25,563 nt of DNA from Ophiothrix spiculata (GCA_000969725.1 JXSR01S060680.1), one strand, 5' to 3'. Positions 1 through 9,640 are shown, counted from the stretch's first letter. Program-made: numbers and translations. Notes: generated by a model not told the origin, from the sequence alone.

Positions 1-252
1 GAAAGCCTCAGTTTCACCATCTGGTGATAACACAACTGCTTTTGTGCTGCTGTTCATGGTATTGATTGCTTCGACGATGGTATTCGGAATCCCATAAGCA
101 GTGAGAATCTTGAGCATTTTACCTCTATGCACTGAATCAAAGGCCTTCTAGAAGTCTACGAAGGTGATGACACATTCAAGATTCTTGTCCTTGATTCCTT
201 CTATAAGTCTTCGTAAGGCAAGAAAGTGGGAAGTAGTTGAGCGTTCAGGAAA
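1..252 (-). mobile_element. LINE reverse transcriptase fragment (RTE/jockey style), runs off the left edge
   Basis: Read on the minus strand this encodes a piece of non-LTR retrotransposon reverse transcriptase. The order is RSTTSHFLALRRLIEG, then KNLECVITFVDF, then KAFDSVHRGKMLKILTAYG, then a stretch ending SPDGETEAF at the edge. FVDF...KAFD is RT motif A; the aspartate of FVDF is the first catalytic acidic residue. A TAG stop at 148-150 sits between FVDF and KAFD where a lysine or other residue is usual, so this copy is dead. Similarity begins near 252; the upstream sequence (253-354, minus strand) is open but not RT-like, so the copy is also 5'-truncated here. The catalytic YADD box would lie outside the window. 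Family is judged from the wording of the motif, so RTE versus jockey is not settled. Confidence 0.85.
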
Positions 253-599
253 TGAATACTTTAAAGTCCACGTTAAAGCAACAAAAAAATTGTTAGAAAG
301 GAATAACGTTGTTGACAATATACCCAATTGAAGAAAACTAAATTTAGAAAACAAAAGTAATATTTCGTTTTAGATAAACAAGTAAAAGAGCTTATTTATG
401 GAATTTGGAGGGTAATAATATCTACCTAAAACAAACCCAACAAGCTATAAAAAAAATATAGTTTTGCTTTAAAAGCCAATGCTTTTTTGAATTGACTATT
501 TTTTAAAGAAGGATTTGCTCTTACCGTTTGTTGTTTTTACCTGTACTATTGAAAAGATTGATTTCCTCCTCCAAAAGTTTTAAAGACGACTGCTATTAT
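253..599. other. AT-rich spacer, nothing recognised
   Basis: No open frame of note, no tandem array and no clear inverted repeat. It follows the 5' break of the LINE fragment, so it is probably the DNA into which that copy inserted. Confidence 0.5.
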
Positions 600-745
600 A
601 TGTCGCTATAAGACTTACTATGGAAGCGTCTGCCCTTTAAATACACTTCAAAGAAACACTCGGGACATTGTAATAGCAAATCATGATCTCAAACGTCGAA
701 ATATAGATAGTAATATGATACGTCAAGTTGTCATACCGGTACTTG
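600..745. repeat. Possible old copy of the 2.46/3.07/6.47 kb repeat
   Basis: Two blocks match the repeat at 6473-6800 in the same order: AAGCGTCTGCCCTTTAAATA here against AAGCGTCTACACTTTGAATA there, and further on AATATGATACGTCAAGTTGT against AATATGAGACGTCAAACTGT. The DNA between them is poorly alignable by eye. This is suggestive of a strongly decayed copy, not proof. Confidence 0.35.
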
Positions 746-1580
746 AGAGATTACATTAATAACAACGCTTATTTTCTTAAAACACGTTCATCTGGATTGT
801 TCAAGATAATTATAATTTAGAAATAAGAATGTCAATCGCAGTAACTTATAGAAATTTCTTATAATACTTATCATGCTTATGTACATTTTATCTGCAGTAG
901 GTTGAGGTTACTTTAATCATTATTACTAGTAAAACGCCTTAAATACTTAAGTAATTGTTTTTTATGATTACTTGCTTACGGGATGACTTCAACTTGTTTA
1001 TTAACAAAATAGCGTCTAATAATAAAAGATGTTGGCTCCTATATGTATACAACAATGACATCGACCGAGTGTTATTATGACGCGATAAGAGGTGTTCATC
1101 TGTTTGTGAAAAAATCGCCAAAAAAGGCTAATGGGCGGAACTTGAACTTTCATTGTGTTAAATTTACTATCAGAAACACCGGGAATATGCATACCTATTT
1201 ATATACAATAGGCTTGTTTAAATCCTGAGTTTACGAATTGTTTAATCTCAAACAAAGAACAAGTCAGTAGTTTTTTGTTAATTAATTGTAATCTGACGCT
1301 GATTAGTCCCCTATTCCCATTTTGGCGGCGAATTGCAATTATTATGTGATTGCAAACAGCAATGCCGGTAGTTGAATAAAACGTGGCAAAAGATTTAAAA
1401 CATGCATCCCTTGATAAAGCTAGTGATGTTTATATTTTGAAATATTTTGGTGTTTACTAATCGGGAATATTAATATATAATTTCAATAAATCAGTTTCCC
1501 ATATCAACTTTATGTATTATTGTCGTTCAATTAACCAGCAACTGATGAATTGGTAATTGGTTTAAAAAAATCTTCATTTC
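746..1580. other. AT-rich spacer, nothing recognised
   Basis: Two open frames of about 60 codons (1043-1228 plus, 939-1121 minus) lack any recognisable domain and overlap each other on opposite strands, as expected by chance. No repeat from elsewhere in the window was seen here. Confidence 0.5.
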
Positions 1581-2290
1581 CTATCTAAATGTTTTGTAAA
1601 TATGAGTAGACCACGCCATAGGCTTACATGTACTGGTGGACGCAAAGAAAAGAAATTGCGACTTATAATAAAATGCCAATTTTACAAATCTGAGGAAAAT
1701 TGTAAGCATTTCGTAAACTAAACTTAAGATCTGAACAAGCCTTATGTTTAGAACTGCCACCCAAATGCAAAATTGATGTAAATAAACCATTAACTCCCGA
1801 AAAAAAAAAACCCGCAAAAGAAACCGACCCAAGGCATCTAAGTTATATATTTTACATTCTTTCCTGTCATTTTGATAAGAAAAAATGGGTTGGTACCACC
1901 AAGGTGGGGTAGGGTAGTGCGTCTTGTGGAATTTTAAACGTAAACAATGAGAATGTCTGTATACAAATTTGAGTCTCCCATTTGCCTTTTTTTTTATTAT
2001 ATTTGAAGCAATGGAATCACCAGAAAGAGTATTGTCAAGGATGATCCCCAAATATTTAGCTGAAGTAAAGGTGTTAATTGTGATACCACTACACGTGACA
2101 GAGAAATCCAGAATTGAGTTAAGGTTCCACTGGGTCCCAAACAAAATAGTTTTGCCAAGATGAAGGGAAAGTTCATTATCAACCATCCATAGCCTACACG
2201 ATTCGAACTCAGTGCTTAATTTTTCAGCAGTGAGTTCTTGACAAATTCAGTGCGAGCTGATACTAACTAAGTAACACATGCGCCACCTTA
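1581..2290 (-). mobile_element. Decayed LINE reverse transcriptase C-terminal region (CR1/L2/jockey style)
   Basis: The minus-strand frame starts near 2234 (TAEKLSTEFESCRLW) and runs through WMVDNELSLHLGKT, ILFGTQWNLNSILDF, TCSGITIN, AKYLGIILDNTLSGDS and NIIKKKANGRLKFVYRHSH. This is the familiar stretch after the YADD box of CR1/L2/jockey-like LINEs: 'W..DN.LSLHLGKTE..LFG', then 'KYLG..LDN.LSG', then 'K...RLKFLYR'. The usual glutamate and serine after LGKT are missing, and the YADD region itself (about 2250-2290) is too decayed to read. Recognisable similarity fades near 1915; the rest of the 201-codon frame down to 1581 continues in the same frame but does not look like RT. The frame has no endonuclease and no full RT, so it cannot be an active element. 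A shorter second copy of the same piece lies at 2848-3035. Confidence 0.8.
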
Positions 2291-2456
2291 ATTATATATA
2301 AAGTACACATATCGTTGAAAAAAAACACGATTATGATTATTTTACATTTTTGTGTGCAGCATCAATAGTTTATAAAGTATTTCCTTCATATGAAATAAAA
2401 TATGTGTAGTATTTTTTGATAAGTTAGAGTTTTTGTATACACTCACATTTCATTGA

Positions 2457-2845
2457 TTATCCCTTTGCCATGGACTCAGACCTTCTATATCTCACTCAAT
2501 TAATAACATGATTAATTGCAATATACTGATTCAAAATTTCAACACTAAATGACGTTTACAGAAACTTCATTATCATATTTGAATGGCCAATTTAAAACCC
2601 TCTATTGTCAGGTTCTTTTGAAATAGAGAAACAGGTAGCTATTGCTTTCCAGAGTAATCAACTAGACCTTATAAGTAAGCTTGTGCTCCTGAAATATCTA
2701 CAATCTCCCAGACAAAAAAATCCCTCTGTGCATCTTATTGCACACTTTTTCCGACAACAATTCTTGAAGCCCAAAAGGTACACTAAAATGTTTCAACGTA
2801 GTTTTCAAAAACTGACAATTAAAAAACAAAACAGTAAAAACAAAT
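2457..2845 (+). repeat. Dispersed repeat, copy 1 (companion of the LINE remnant)
   Basis: Shared words with copies at 3068-3290 and 6473-6745 include ATCCCTTT.CCA.GGACTCAGA at the start, CCTCTATTGTCAGGTTCTTT and TTGAAATAGAGA in the middle, and AAGCCCAAAAGGTACACTAA near the end. Copies differ by many substitutions and gaps, so they are old. Strand is given as read. No coding potential was found. It is directly followed by a second LINE piece, making a LINE-repeat-LINE-repeat order. Confidence 0.7.
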
Positions 2846-2847
2846 GA

Positions 2848-3035
2848 AATAGTTTTGCCAAGATAAAGGGAAAGTATATCATCAACCATCCATTGCCTAC
2901 TCGATTATAACTAAGTACTTAATTTTTAACGAGTTAAGGATCTTGAACAATTAAATGCGAGCTGATACTGACAGAGTAGCATATGCAAAATTCATATAGA
3001 AAATAAAGGTATCGTTGAAAAAAAACCAAACCGAT
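2848..3035 (-). mobile_element. Second copy of the LINE RT piece
   Basis: The minus strand reads WMVDDILSLYLGKTI, matching WMVDNELSLHLGKTI at 2140-2190. The DNA beyond it on the upstream side (TGCGAGCTGATACT, then ATCGTTGAAAAAAAA) also matches 2250-2320. The similarity stops just after LGKT, so only about 45 coding bases plus the upstream part are kept. Together with the following repeat it looks like a direct duplication of the 2155-2840 block with an internal loss. Confidence 0.7.
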
Positions 3036-3067
3036 TTTGGTCTAACCTTAGGGCCAATCAAATCCCC

Positions 3068-3290
3068 TCTATTGTCAGGTTCTTTTGAAATAGAGATACC
3101 TAGTAGCTGTTACTTGCCAGACGGAGTAATCAACAAGATGTTATGAGTAAGCATGTATTCCTTGAACAAATAAAGTCTCACAGACAAAATATTCCCTCTG
3201 AGCATCTTAAATAGCACTCTTTTTTCAACAGAATTTGAAGCCCAAAAGGTACACTAAAATGTGTAAACGTGATTTTTTTAAAAAAACAAA
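3068..3290 (+). repeat. Dispersed repeat, copy 2
   Basis: Matches copy 1 from the CCTCTATTGTCAGGTTCTTT block to the AAGCCCAAAAGGTACACTAA block. It lacks the first 150 or so bases of copy 1, so the join between LINE piece and repeat differs in the two blocks. Also shares CCAGACGGAGTAATCAACA with copy 3. Confidence 0.7.
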
Positions 3291-3390
3291 GAAAAACCAA
3301 ATAAAACAACAACAAAACACCTACCCCAACACCCCACCGCCAGCCACCACCACACTACCACCACCCCAAACACACACACAAAAAGGGTTG
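3275..3390. repeat. Low-complexity A/C-rich tract with strong strand asymmetry
   Basis: About 110 bases built almost only from A and C on the plus strand, moving from A-rich to (CCA)n/(CA)n, with very few G and few T. A short (AC)n run lies near 3370-3380. The 69-codon frame across it is a translation of the low-complexity run and not a gene. Confidence 0.75.
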
Positions 3391-4498
3391 CTTATACTGT
3401 TCTTGTTGGTCAAGTCTAATATCCTGTTAGTAGTTGTAAGTTAACAACAAATTAGTTCGCAACTGATTGCTTAAATTTATTTCTCCTTGCATTTTTCTAA
3501 ACATATCAACGTTGTGTTCTACGATGCAATTTGCAGCAAATAGTATTTACCGTCAGCGTCGTTCGGCAACTGACAAACGAAATATTGGTGGTGCCTTTGA
3601 ACCAGGTACATCACCCCTGGCTGGTCAAGTAATTATTTTTGCCTCTGATGAGCGAAATAAAAAATTACCACTAGGGGACGGTAGTAAGAAAAAATAAATA
3701 AAATTAAATACTTGTTGAAAACGCATATACATTTTGGGCACAATAAAAAGAACACGATAGCCAAATTTAAATAGCCATATTGTAAACATGTAGAAAATAT
3801 TGTAAAGTAAAATTTATTTAATGGAATCAATGCTTTCTCATTTGAATATCGAAACCGGTTTCCTTTATCAAAATAAATACCTTAGTAAGATAAATCTGTT
3901 TTTACGAGAGCTGCCCTGGGAGTAGAATGCATGTAATAGGAATATATATACCAACACGAAGAACAAAATGGAATTTGACGCAACAAGAAAAAAAAAATGG
4001 AATTTGACGCTTAAGGCTGTCCTACTTTAATGTCAGTTACATTTGACATTTTGGCTTCTTTATTATCAGAAGACTTTAATTGGCCTGAAGAAACCATTGT
4101 CTTGCAACTTGGTTCTCATAGCGACAAACCCCTTATTTCCAAATCAAAAGGGAAAATATACTGATATTGTTCAATTAGACAAATGCGTACATGATAGATT
4201 CGTTGAGGGAAATGTATCTTCAAATCAACTAGCAATTTAAGGTTTCCTCCTTCTTTTACCTATTATTTATATATATGGAAACTTCTTGTAGATAAGGAGT
4301 TAGGGCACCAGCTATTGTATGAAACATATATGGCTGAAAGGCATGGTGTGTATTAAACATACCGATCGAGATTTTGTAATGACTTTTAATCTGAATTTTA
4401 TTCAATCTATTTAAGGGATTGATACACATTTTAAAGGGCATAATAATTAAGAGCATAATTACTTTTGAAACAATTGTTTAAAAAATATTCATACACTC
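3391..4498. other. Spacer with one small direct duplication
   Basis: The only clear structure is a repeated 17-mer, AAAATGGAATTTGACGC, at about 3965-3981 and 3996-4012, separated by an A-rich run: a simple local duplication. The 76-codon frame 3467-3697 has a locally less AT-rich stretch (RQRRSATDKRNIGGAFEPG...) but I recognise no family and no supporting exon signals. Confidence 0.5.
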
Positions 4499-4640
4499 TG
4501 CGTTAAGTACGCGTTGAAATTGTAAATCTAATTGGACAGTTGGTAACTTATACGCATTCATTAATCTCGCCTAGTTTCACGCTGCGTATCGCTTAGTGCG
4601 TTGTAAAATTCCTTGTACGCGTACGCGTAACATGCTCGCG
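4499..4640. other. CpG-rich patch with a 14-bp perfect palindrome
   Basis: This patch has many more CG dinucleotides than its AT-rich surroundings. It includes TACGCGTACGCGTA at 4616-4629, which is its own reverse complement. No gene is attached to it, so calling it a CpG-island promoter is not justified; it may be part of an unrecognised element next to the foldback at 4813. Confidence 0.4.
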
Positions 4641-4812
4641 CTTGTATGGCAAGTTTCATTTTAAAAGAAAGGTAAATCGTAATTACAATTATTATGGGAC
4701 GATGGATGGTTGTATTTTCTATGTTTTATTGAAATAGCAAACACATTTTTAAATAATTATGTCGTTTAATTTCTGTACAATCTTATTCTAAACATTGTCG
4801 TGTATGAAATAA

Positions 4813-4994
4813 ATTAATAACTGCTCTTTACTTGACGCTCGTGAAATTGCACAAAAATAATGCACCTTCTACTGAAGTCGAAGTTGTCCAACTCACTCGG
4901 CTGCGCCTCGTGAGTGCGGACAACTCCAACTTCAGCACGCGGTGCATTATTGTTGTACAATTTCACTCGCGTCAAGTAATACGCAGTTATTAAT
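4813..4994. mobile_element. Foldback element (MITE-like), 182 bp
   Basis: Nearly the whole element is one inverted repeat about a centre at 4903/4904. The arms run ATTAATAACTGC...TACTTGACGC..GTGAAATTG...AATAATGCACC...GAAGT...AGTTGTCC..ACTCAC on the left, and the reverse complement on the right ends GCAGTTATTAAT. The spacer is CGGCTGCGCC-like. Arms are about 85-90 bases with a few mismatches and short bulges. There is no coding space, so it would depend on a transposase supplied elsewhere. TA- or TTA-type target duplications are possible at the ends but cannot be told from the arm sequence. Confidence 0.85.
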
Positions 4995-5829
4995 CTATAA
5001 ATAACATAGCGAAAATATAGAGGGTACGGTAATGAAAATTTATGAAAAATAAGTGTACAGGGAGAAACACATATATTAATATATATTTAAATATAAGTTA
5101 CTGTGGTAAACTCCATTGGAATGAAGTAAAATTGAGTCTTCTTACAAAATTCTAGAACGGCTTAACGAATTTTGCCTAACATTTCACAGACAAAAAGTTC
5201 TACGTTTTGTCCATTGGTTTCTGAGATATGATGAAAAATAAAAGTGATGCATTTTTATTGGCACACCCTGTTAATTAAAGAATTTTGTCAGTGCTGCATT
5301 ATGTTGTTGATTTGAAGACTTTTCAAAGTAGAACACAGATTGAAATATTGCTTTATCATTCTTAATAAAATAATGTTTTTGTTAAGGTTACTCCCCCTTT
5401 TCACAAGCAGGAGACAGCGGAATTGCATGGTTAGTTCAAGTGGAAGCCTACACACAACAAAGTCTCTCAGCTTACACTCAAGAGGGTCTAGCATGTTTTA
5501 CCCTTGTCGGAGAGTAGTACTACTGAAATTTGGTGTCATTCCCTCAATATAATCACCAGCCAAATAAAAATCAAATTGCTCATTCTAAGCACATTTGCAT
5601 ATGACCTTAGCACGTTAAAGGAATGGCTTAAATAATGCAACTCAATCACAAGACAAATATTACATCATAAACGGTTCTTCCTTTGAATGAATTACTCAGC
5701 AGCTGTCGCCAAAATAAAGATAAAAGATACTTTATCATGCAATAAAAATAATTCTGATTATTAAATTGAACAATTCCTTCATTTTATTACTTGTTATATA
5801 CAAAAATCATCCAGTTATATCAATCTGTA
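4995..5829. other. Spacer; one possible mariner-like terminus
   Basis: At 5255-5280 the text TTGGCACACCCTGTTAA resembles the terminus shape of Tc1/mariner elements (reverse complement begins ACAGGGTGTGCC). A poor partner, TACAGGGAGAAACAC, lies at about 5055. The match is too weak to call an element. Small frames at 5288-5552 on both strands have no recognisable domain. Confidence 0.35.
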
Positions 5830-5831
5830 AT

Positions 5832-5847
5832 CGGGGGGGGGGGGGGG
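5832..5847. repeat. Poly-G run
   Basis: About fifteen consecutive G on the plus strand, out of keeping with the AT-rich surroundings. Length is likely unstable and may be misjudged by sequencing. A similar run occurs at 20657-20668. Confidence 0.9.
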
Positions 5848-5954
5848 TTGTCTCATCCTCCTATGATGTATGTCTATAGCGAATCCTCAAAATCACGATA
5901 TGTGGTACCAATGGATAGGTATTTATTCTTCTTTTCTTTGATACCAAAATTAAT

Positions 5955-6170
5955 CACCATCATCATCTTCATCATCATCATTCCCTGGAGAAAAAAAACC
6001 CACCAAATTTGTACTAGAATTGTACTTAAATTGCACTCGAATGATGTTCCAAATGTGCACATTCCAACCTTGTACTATAATAATATTATTGTACTCGATT
6101 TTTACCAGGGCCATCATCTTCATCATCATCATCATCATCATTATCAACATCATTATCAACATCATCAGCA
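5955..6170. repeat. (ATC)n microsatellite in two blocks
   Basis: The trinucleotide CAT/ATC is iterated at 5955-5982 and again, longer and with TTATCAACATC variants, at 6112-6168. They are separated by an AT-rich stretch that includes the near-palindrome GTACTATAATAATATTATTG. The overlapping open frames on both strands (poly-His, poly-Met/Asp) are translations of the microsatellite and not genes. Confidence 0.9.
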
Positions 6171-6472
6171 TATAGGATTTGCAGATTTTAAGCTTGATAC
6201 ATTAATTTTTGCTGATTTATTCATTCTCGAAATTTAGTTTGATACTTAAAAATCGACACGATATCTAAATAATTGGATAGCATAACTTTTGAATAAAATC
6301 TGCCATCGTCCTCTACAGTAAGATGTGCACATAAGCCAGACCATAGTCGAAGCGGATATGTATAGACAGTGTAGGAAGTTAATTGCGATAGGAATCTTAA
6401 TTAGAATATCGTGTGACGATATGATAAAAAATGAAACATGCGAAATAATTCTGTAAAATTTCATATTAAATT
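6171..6472. other. AT-rich spacer, nothing recognised
   Basis: No repeats shared with the rest of the window and no convincing frame; the 72-codon minus-strand frame at 6246-6464 has no recognised domain. Confidence 0.45.
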
Positions 6473-6745
6473 ATCCCTTTACCAGGGACTCAGATATTTC
6501 TATATATTTTTTTCTTCTTGCAAATCACTGACTGAAATGACGTTCACAGAAACTTAATTAAATAAGTTGAAGGTTGAGTGGTCATTTTTTAATGACGCTT
6601 TTGAAAAACGCTCTATGTTGTTTTTGAAACTGCCTGGTAGGTATTACTAGCCAGACGGAGTAATCAACACGACCTCATGAGCAAGCGTCTACACTTTGAA
6701 TAGATACAATCGCCCAGACAGAAATGCTCATGGCATCTGAAATCA
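6473..6745 (+). repeat. Dispersed repeat, copy 3
   Basis: Begins with ATCCCTTTACCAGGGACTCA, the counterpart of ATCCCTTTGCCATGGACTCA in copy 1. It carries AATGACGTTCACAGAAACTT (copy 1: AATGACGTTTACAGAAACTT), CCAGACGGAGTAATCAACA (as in copy 2) and ACAATCGCCCAGACAGAAA. No LINE piece is next to this copy, so the repeat can stand alone. Confidence 0.7.
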
Positions 6746-7535
6746 GTTGGCAAATTGGCCAGTCTCTGTAAGTTAGTTGATAATATGAGACGTCAAACTG
6801 TTATCTTATTTCTTTATTTACATGAAACCGGGCAAAACCACTTGATTTCCACTTAGTCGTAAAAGTTTGCTCATTTGCTTTTTTAACAAGAACAGTGCAG
6901 GCCCATGGATTGTAAATCAAATTTGCCAAAACATGTCTAAATAAAATCGGGGTAATAGTAAGTACATGTATTGAACTCAAAGCTGAATATTGAATATAGC
7001 AAGCAGTACAACCTTTCGATATGCTTTTGTGTTTGTTTTGAACCCAAAGTATTATACATGTAACACATGGTCTTGGCCTGAAGTCAGGTCTGGTGTAAGT
7101 GCATTGTTGTGCACTTCGACCAAATATTATTGTTAGAACTATAGAGAGAAATCATAGTAAGAATGAAATACTAAGATCGAATAGAGGAAAATTGTTGGAT
7201 TAAATTACTCTGCCAGATAATTGGACCTATTTTAATTTAGACATAGTTGAGACCCTTCTTTATATTTTGATATGCACAGTTGAAGAATAAGAGTGTAGAA
7301 AAAGAAGCTCCTACATGTTAGTTACATCAAATCGGTTTAGTAAAAAAGTATGTTTAAACGTTTGGGAATCGTGTAACAGTTGTGTTTTATTTCGTATCGT
7401 GTTGAAACTTTAAGGGTATGATTGTATTTGCAAGATATGAAAACTGAGTGAACAATTTCAGCTCGTATCTAATATTCTTACTCATTACATTTTACATGAA
7501 AGCAGCGAGCGGGGCAGCGGGGCCATTCAAAACAT
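6746..7535. other. Spacer with one small hairpin
   Basis: A hairpin with arms AAGTGCA/TGCACTT and loop TTGT lies near 7097-7115. No open frame of note and no shared repeat was seen otherwise. Confidence 0.4.
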
Positions 7536-7574
7536 TAGCTATGAGCCTTGCTATGAGCTTCATGCTCATAGCTG
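7536..7574. repeat. Short inverted repeat around AGCTATGAGC
   Basis: AGCTATGAGC is followed by a partial direct repeat (GCTATGAGC) and then the reverse complement GCTCATAGCT. It lies in a slightly GC-richer patch. No function can be assigned; it may be the remnant of a small foldback. Confidence 0.6.
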
Positions 7575-8893
7575 ACGTCGGAGGATGACCCGTCGGGACA
7601 AAAGGTAGTTGTTATCGAAATTTTGATGCCTAGTTATCGCAATACAAATCGCAGACAAGTATGAAGAGCCGATATTAGATACCTTTCGTACATCACATCA
7701 ACGTATATGTTTCCTCTCCTTATTTCTTCAATTTACAACCCTTACAGGCAAAATATATATTTCAAATTTCATCAATCTGAGTTTTCATATTTTTACCAGC
7801 AAAATCGATCCAACTGACGACGTTTTATCTTCTAAAACAAAATTGATGTAACGGTTCAAATTTGTCTGCTTAAAATGTCTCAAAATCGTTGATTTCCATA
7901 GAAACTGCGATATAATGCTTCTCTTTTTATCAACAACAACAAAATTCACACGCATTGTATTGGAAAAATTCTAAATGTTCATACCCCCGTTCCAAACTTG
8001 CATTTGCTTTCTCGCGACCATTTTTTTTCTCGTTTGGCGAGACTTGGAAGTTAGAATTCGCATAACAAGGTCATTAACAGGGTCGCTACGGCTAGACTGA
8101 TAACTGTATTTACTGATATTAACTACAAACACAAGAATAGGCTACGTTATCGAGCAAATTGGTTTTTAGGTACTTATATACTATCATCTTAGGGAAGTGA
8201 AGTGAGCCAGTATATCTACTTAACCTATATTTCTGACAAATGTTAACATAACGCTTTATATAAAAGCCCTGCGATTTATAATAATTGCCTTTAAGTGTCC
8301 TTCAGCTGCAAAACAAGTCTACCGCGTATGCGACGATCACAATACGTGTAGATTGAAAGTCTTGCTTCAATATTATCTATCGACCCCGGGGCAAACAGCA
8401 ATATTAAAGTTTCATGAATGTGCATTGTGCTACACACGGTCCGTAAACTTTTTCACTGTTACTATTGTTTTAAATATCTAGGAAGACCAGGTTACAAGGA
8501 TACCTCAATTAACTATTATCGACATCTTCAAGTCAAGTTAGTTTGATTTGAGCCAGTCAATAGAAAGTTACTATTGCTCTCTCAAACAAAATAATAAAAA
8601 ACTACCCCCGTCAGTAATCTTGAGATTTTCATACTATTTAGTAGTCTTAAGATAACTTCGGGGCTATTAGTCTTGCTAAAAAATAGATGGTAAGTCATTG
8701 GTCAGACGAATATTCATTCTAAGTTTGGTCAAAATTGCTTGAATTTTAGTTATGAAATTTGTGTTTGTGTGGAACCAAAAACACGCTAGAAACCAAACTT
8801 AGACACATAAGAATGTCATAATGAATAGTAACTTGAAACCATACAAAAGATAAAGTGTTCAACCAAATAAAGGGAACTTCATATAACATTGTA
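7575..8893. other. Spacer; short word shared with 13.09 kb
   Basis: CTTACAGG...AAATATATTTCAAATTTCAT..ATSTGAG-type text at 7742-7783 recurs at 13091-13130, with little similarity on either side. Otherwise nothing recognised over 1.3 kb: no frame long enough to list and no inverted repeats. Confidence 0.4.
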
Positions 8894-9046
8894 AATATTG
8901 ACTTAAAACATTCATGTTTGACAGATCTTCTGTTTGATAAGAACCACGGAGACCCTCATGCATTTGTCTGATGAGTGAGGATCTCCATGGCCCTTACGAA
9001 ACAGATCTGTCAAGCATGGAATAGCAGGATGTTTTAACTCAATATT
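8894..9046. mobile_element. Foldback element enclosing a hammerhead motif
   Basis: The left arm starts AATATTGACTTAAAACAT and continues with CATG, TTTGACAGATCT, GTTT, TAAG, CCA.GGAGA, CCTCAT. The right arm is its approximate reverse complement and ends ATGTTTTAACTCAATATT. The right arm has about nine extra bases between GCATG and GATGTTTT. The right arm on the plus strand carries an intact-looking hammerhead ribozyme motif; the left arm holds a decayed antisense version. This suggests two head-to-head copies of the same ribozyme-bearing end and not an ordinary transposase-dependent MITE. Hammerhead-bearing ends of this kind are known from Penelope-like retroelements and retrozymes. Confidence 0.75.
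8957..9020 (+). ncRNA. Hammerhead ribozyme-like motif 1 (type I, short stem III)
   Basis: Core CTGATGA at 8968-8974. Stem II is GTGAGG (8975-8980) with CCTTAC (8992-8997), including one G-T pair. GAAA is at 8998-9001. Stem III is ACA-GATC-TGT (9001-9010), and the cleavage-position base is C at 9011, giving the favoured GTC triplet. Stem I is the weak part: after 9011 comes AAGCATG, and before the core comes CATGCATTTGT, so GCATG/CATGC can pair only across an unequal internal loop. The three-base-pair stem III is typical of hammerheads in Penelope-like elements and retrozymes, which are thought to work as dimers. Activity of this copy is uncertain because of stem I. Confidence 0.65.
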
Positions 9047-9483
9047 AATTTATTTTATAATATGCCATATATTAGATAGTATTTAGAAAATGTAGATTTT
9101 TTTAATTTTTCCGAACTTTGAAACGTTCTCAATAATGCATCTGCATTTTCTGACTAATAATTGAACTTGTACAGTTACATAATTTCTAATATCAATTTTG
9201 TTTAAGAGTATTTTTTAAAAGATTATCGCTTTCCTGCAACAAAGCAAAGCAAGGCACCCGGAAATTCTCATTAGCATGTGAGGAATATTATTTTTGTTTA
9301 CTTTATTTTGTTATCATTATTGTATGGAAAAAACTAACCAGGTTTTTAAAATATTGCTAAAAAAAATTTGCACAACAGAATCTTTATTGACTGCACAAAT
9401 ATTTGTTGTTATCAATTTGTAGCAAACATATCATACTTTTTGTTCAAATTTTAAATTAGTCAACATCTTGATGTTTAAAGTTA
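9047..9483. other. AT-rich spacer, nothing recognised
   Basis: No repeat, inverted repeat or frame of note beyond general AT richness. Confidence 0.45.
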
Positions 9484-9640
9484 TGCACATATTGGATAAC
9501 ATTTGTGCATGTTCACATAAGATACAAAATACATTCTCCGCTTAAATGATAAAATACTACGAGGAGACGTCTGCCATTAGCACAGCTAACCATTCCACAG
9601 ACGAAAAGACTCATAAGGTCAGTATTAAGAGGTGCTTAAT
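9484..9640 (+). repeat. Solo right-end copy of the 15.0-15.9 kb family
   Basis: GCACATATTGGATAACA, then GAGATA-like text, then TCCGCT, then GAGACGTCTGCC and CATTCCACAGACGAAAAGAC line up in order with 15718-15880 (GCACGTATTCGATAACA, TCCGCT, AAAGACGTCTGC, CTTTCCACTACCGATAAGAC). Spacing is nearly the same. The 74-codon frame 9546-9770 starts within it and has no recognised domain, so it is not called as a gene. Confidence 0.55.

Noticed and set aside
3640-3665. CTGATGAGCGAAAT resembling a hammerhead core
   Set aside because: There is no stem II between the CTGATGA and GAAA parts and no pairing flanks.
3467-3697. 76-codon frame with a less AT-rich middle part
   Set aside because: The stretch RRSATDKRNIGGAFEPG looks more protein-like than its neighbours, but no family is recognised and there is no exon or promoter support.
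3846-3865. CGAAACCGGTTTC, hammerhead-like GAAAC plus palindrome
   Set aside because: No CTGATGA lies upstream at a workable distance.
5056-5275. Tc1/mariner element bounded by CAGGG termini
   Set aside because: Only the right end looks like a mariner terminus; the left partner matches too poorly and no transposase remnant is seen.
5955-6168. CRISPR-like or satellite array
   Set aside because: Units are three bases long without spacers; it is a microsatellite.
5791-6237. 148-codon frame with poly-histidine
   Set aside because: It is a translation of a poly-G run and an (ATC)n microsatellite; the opposite strand is open too, as expected of a triplet repeat.
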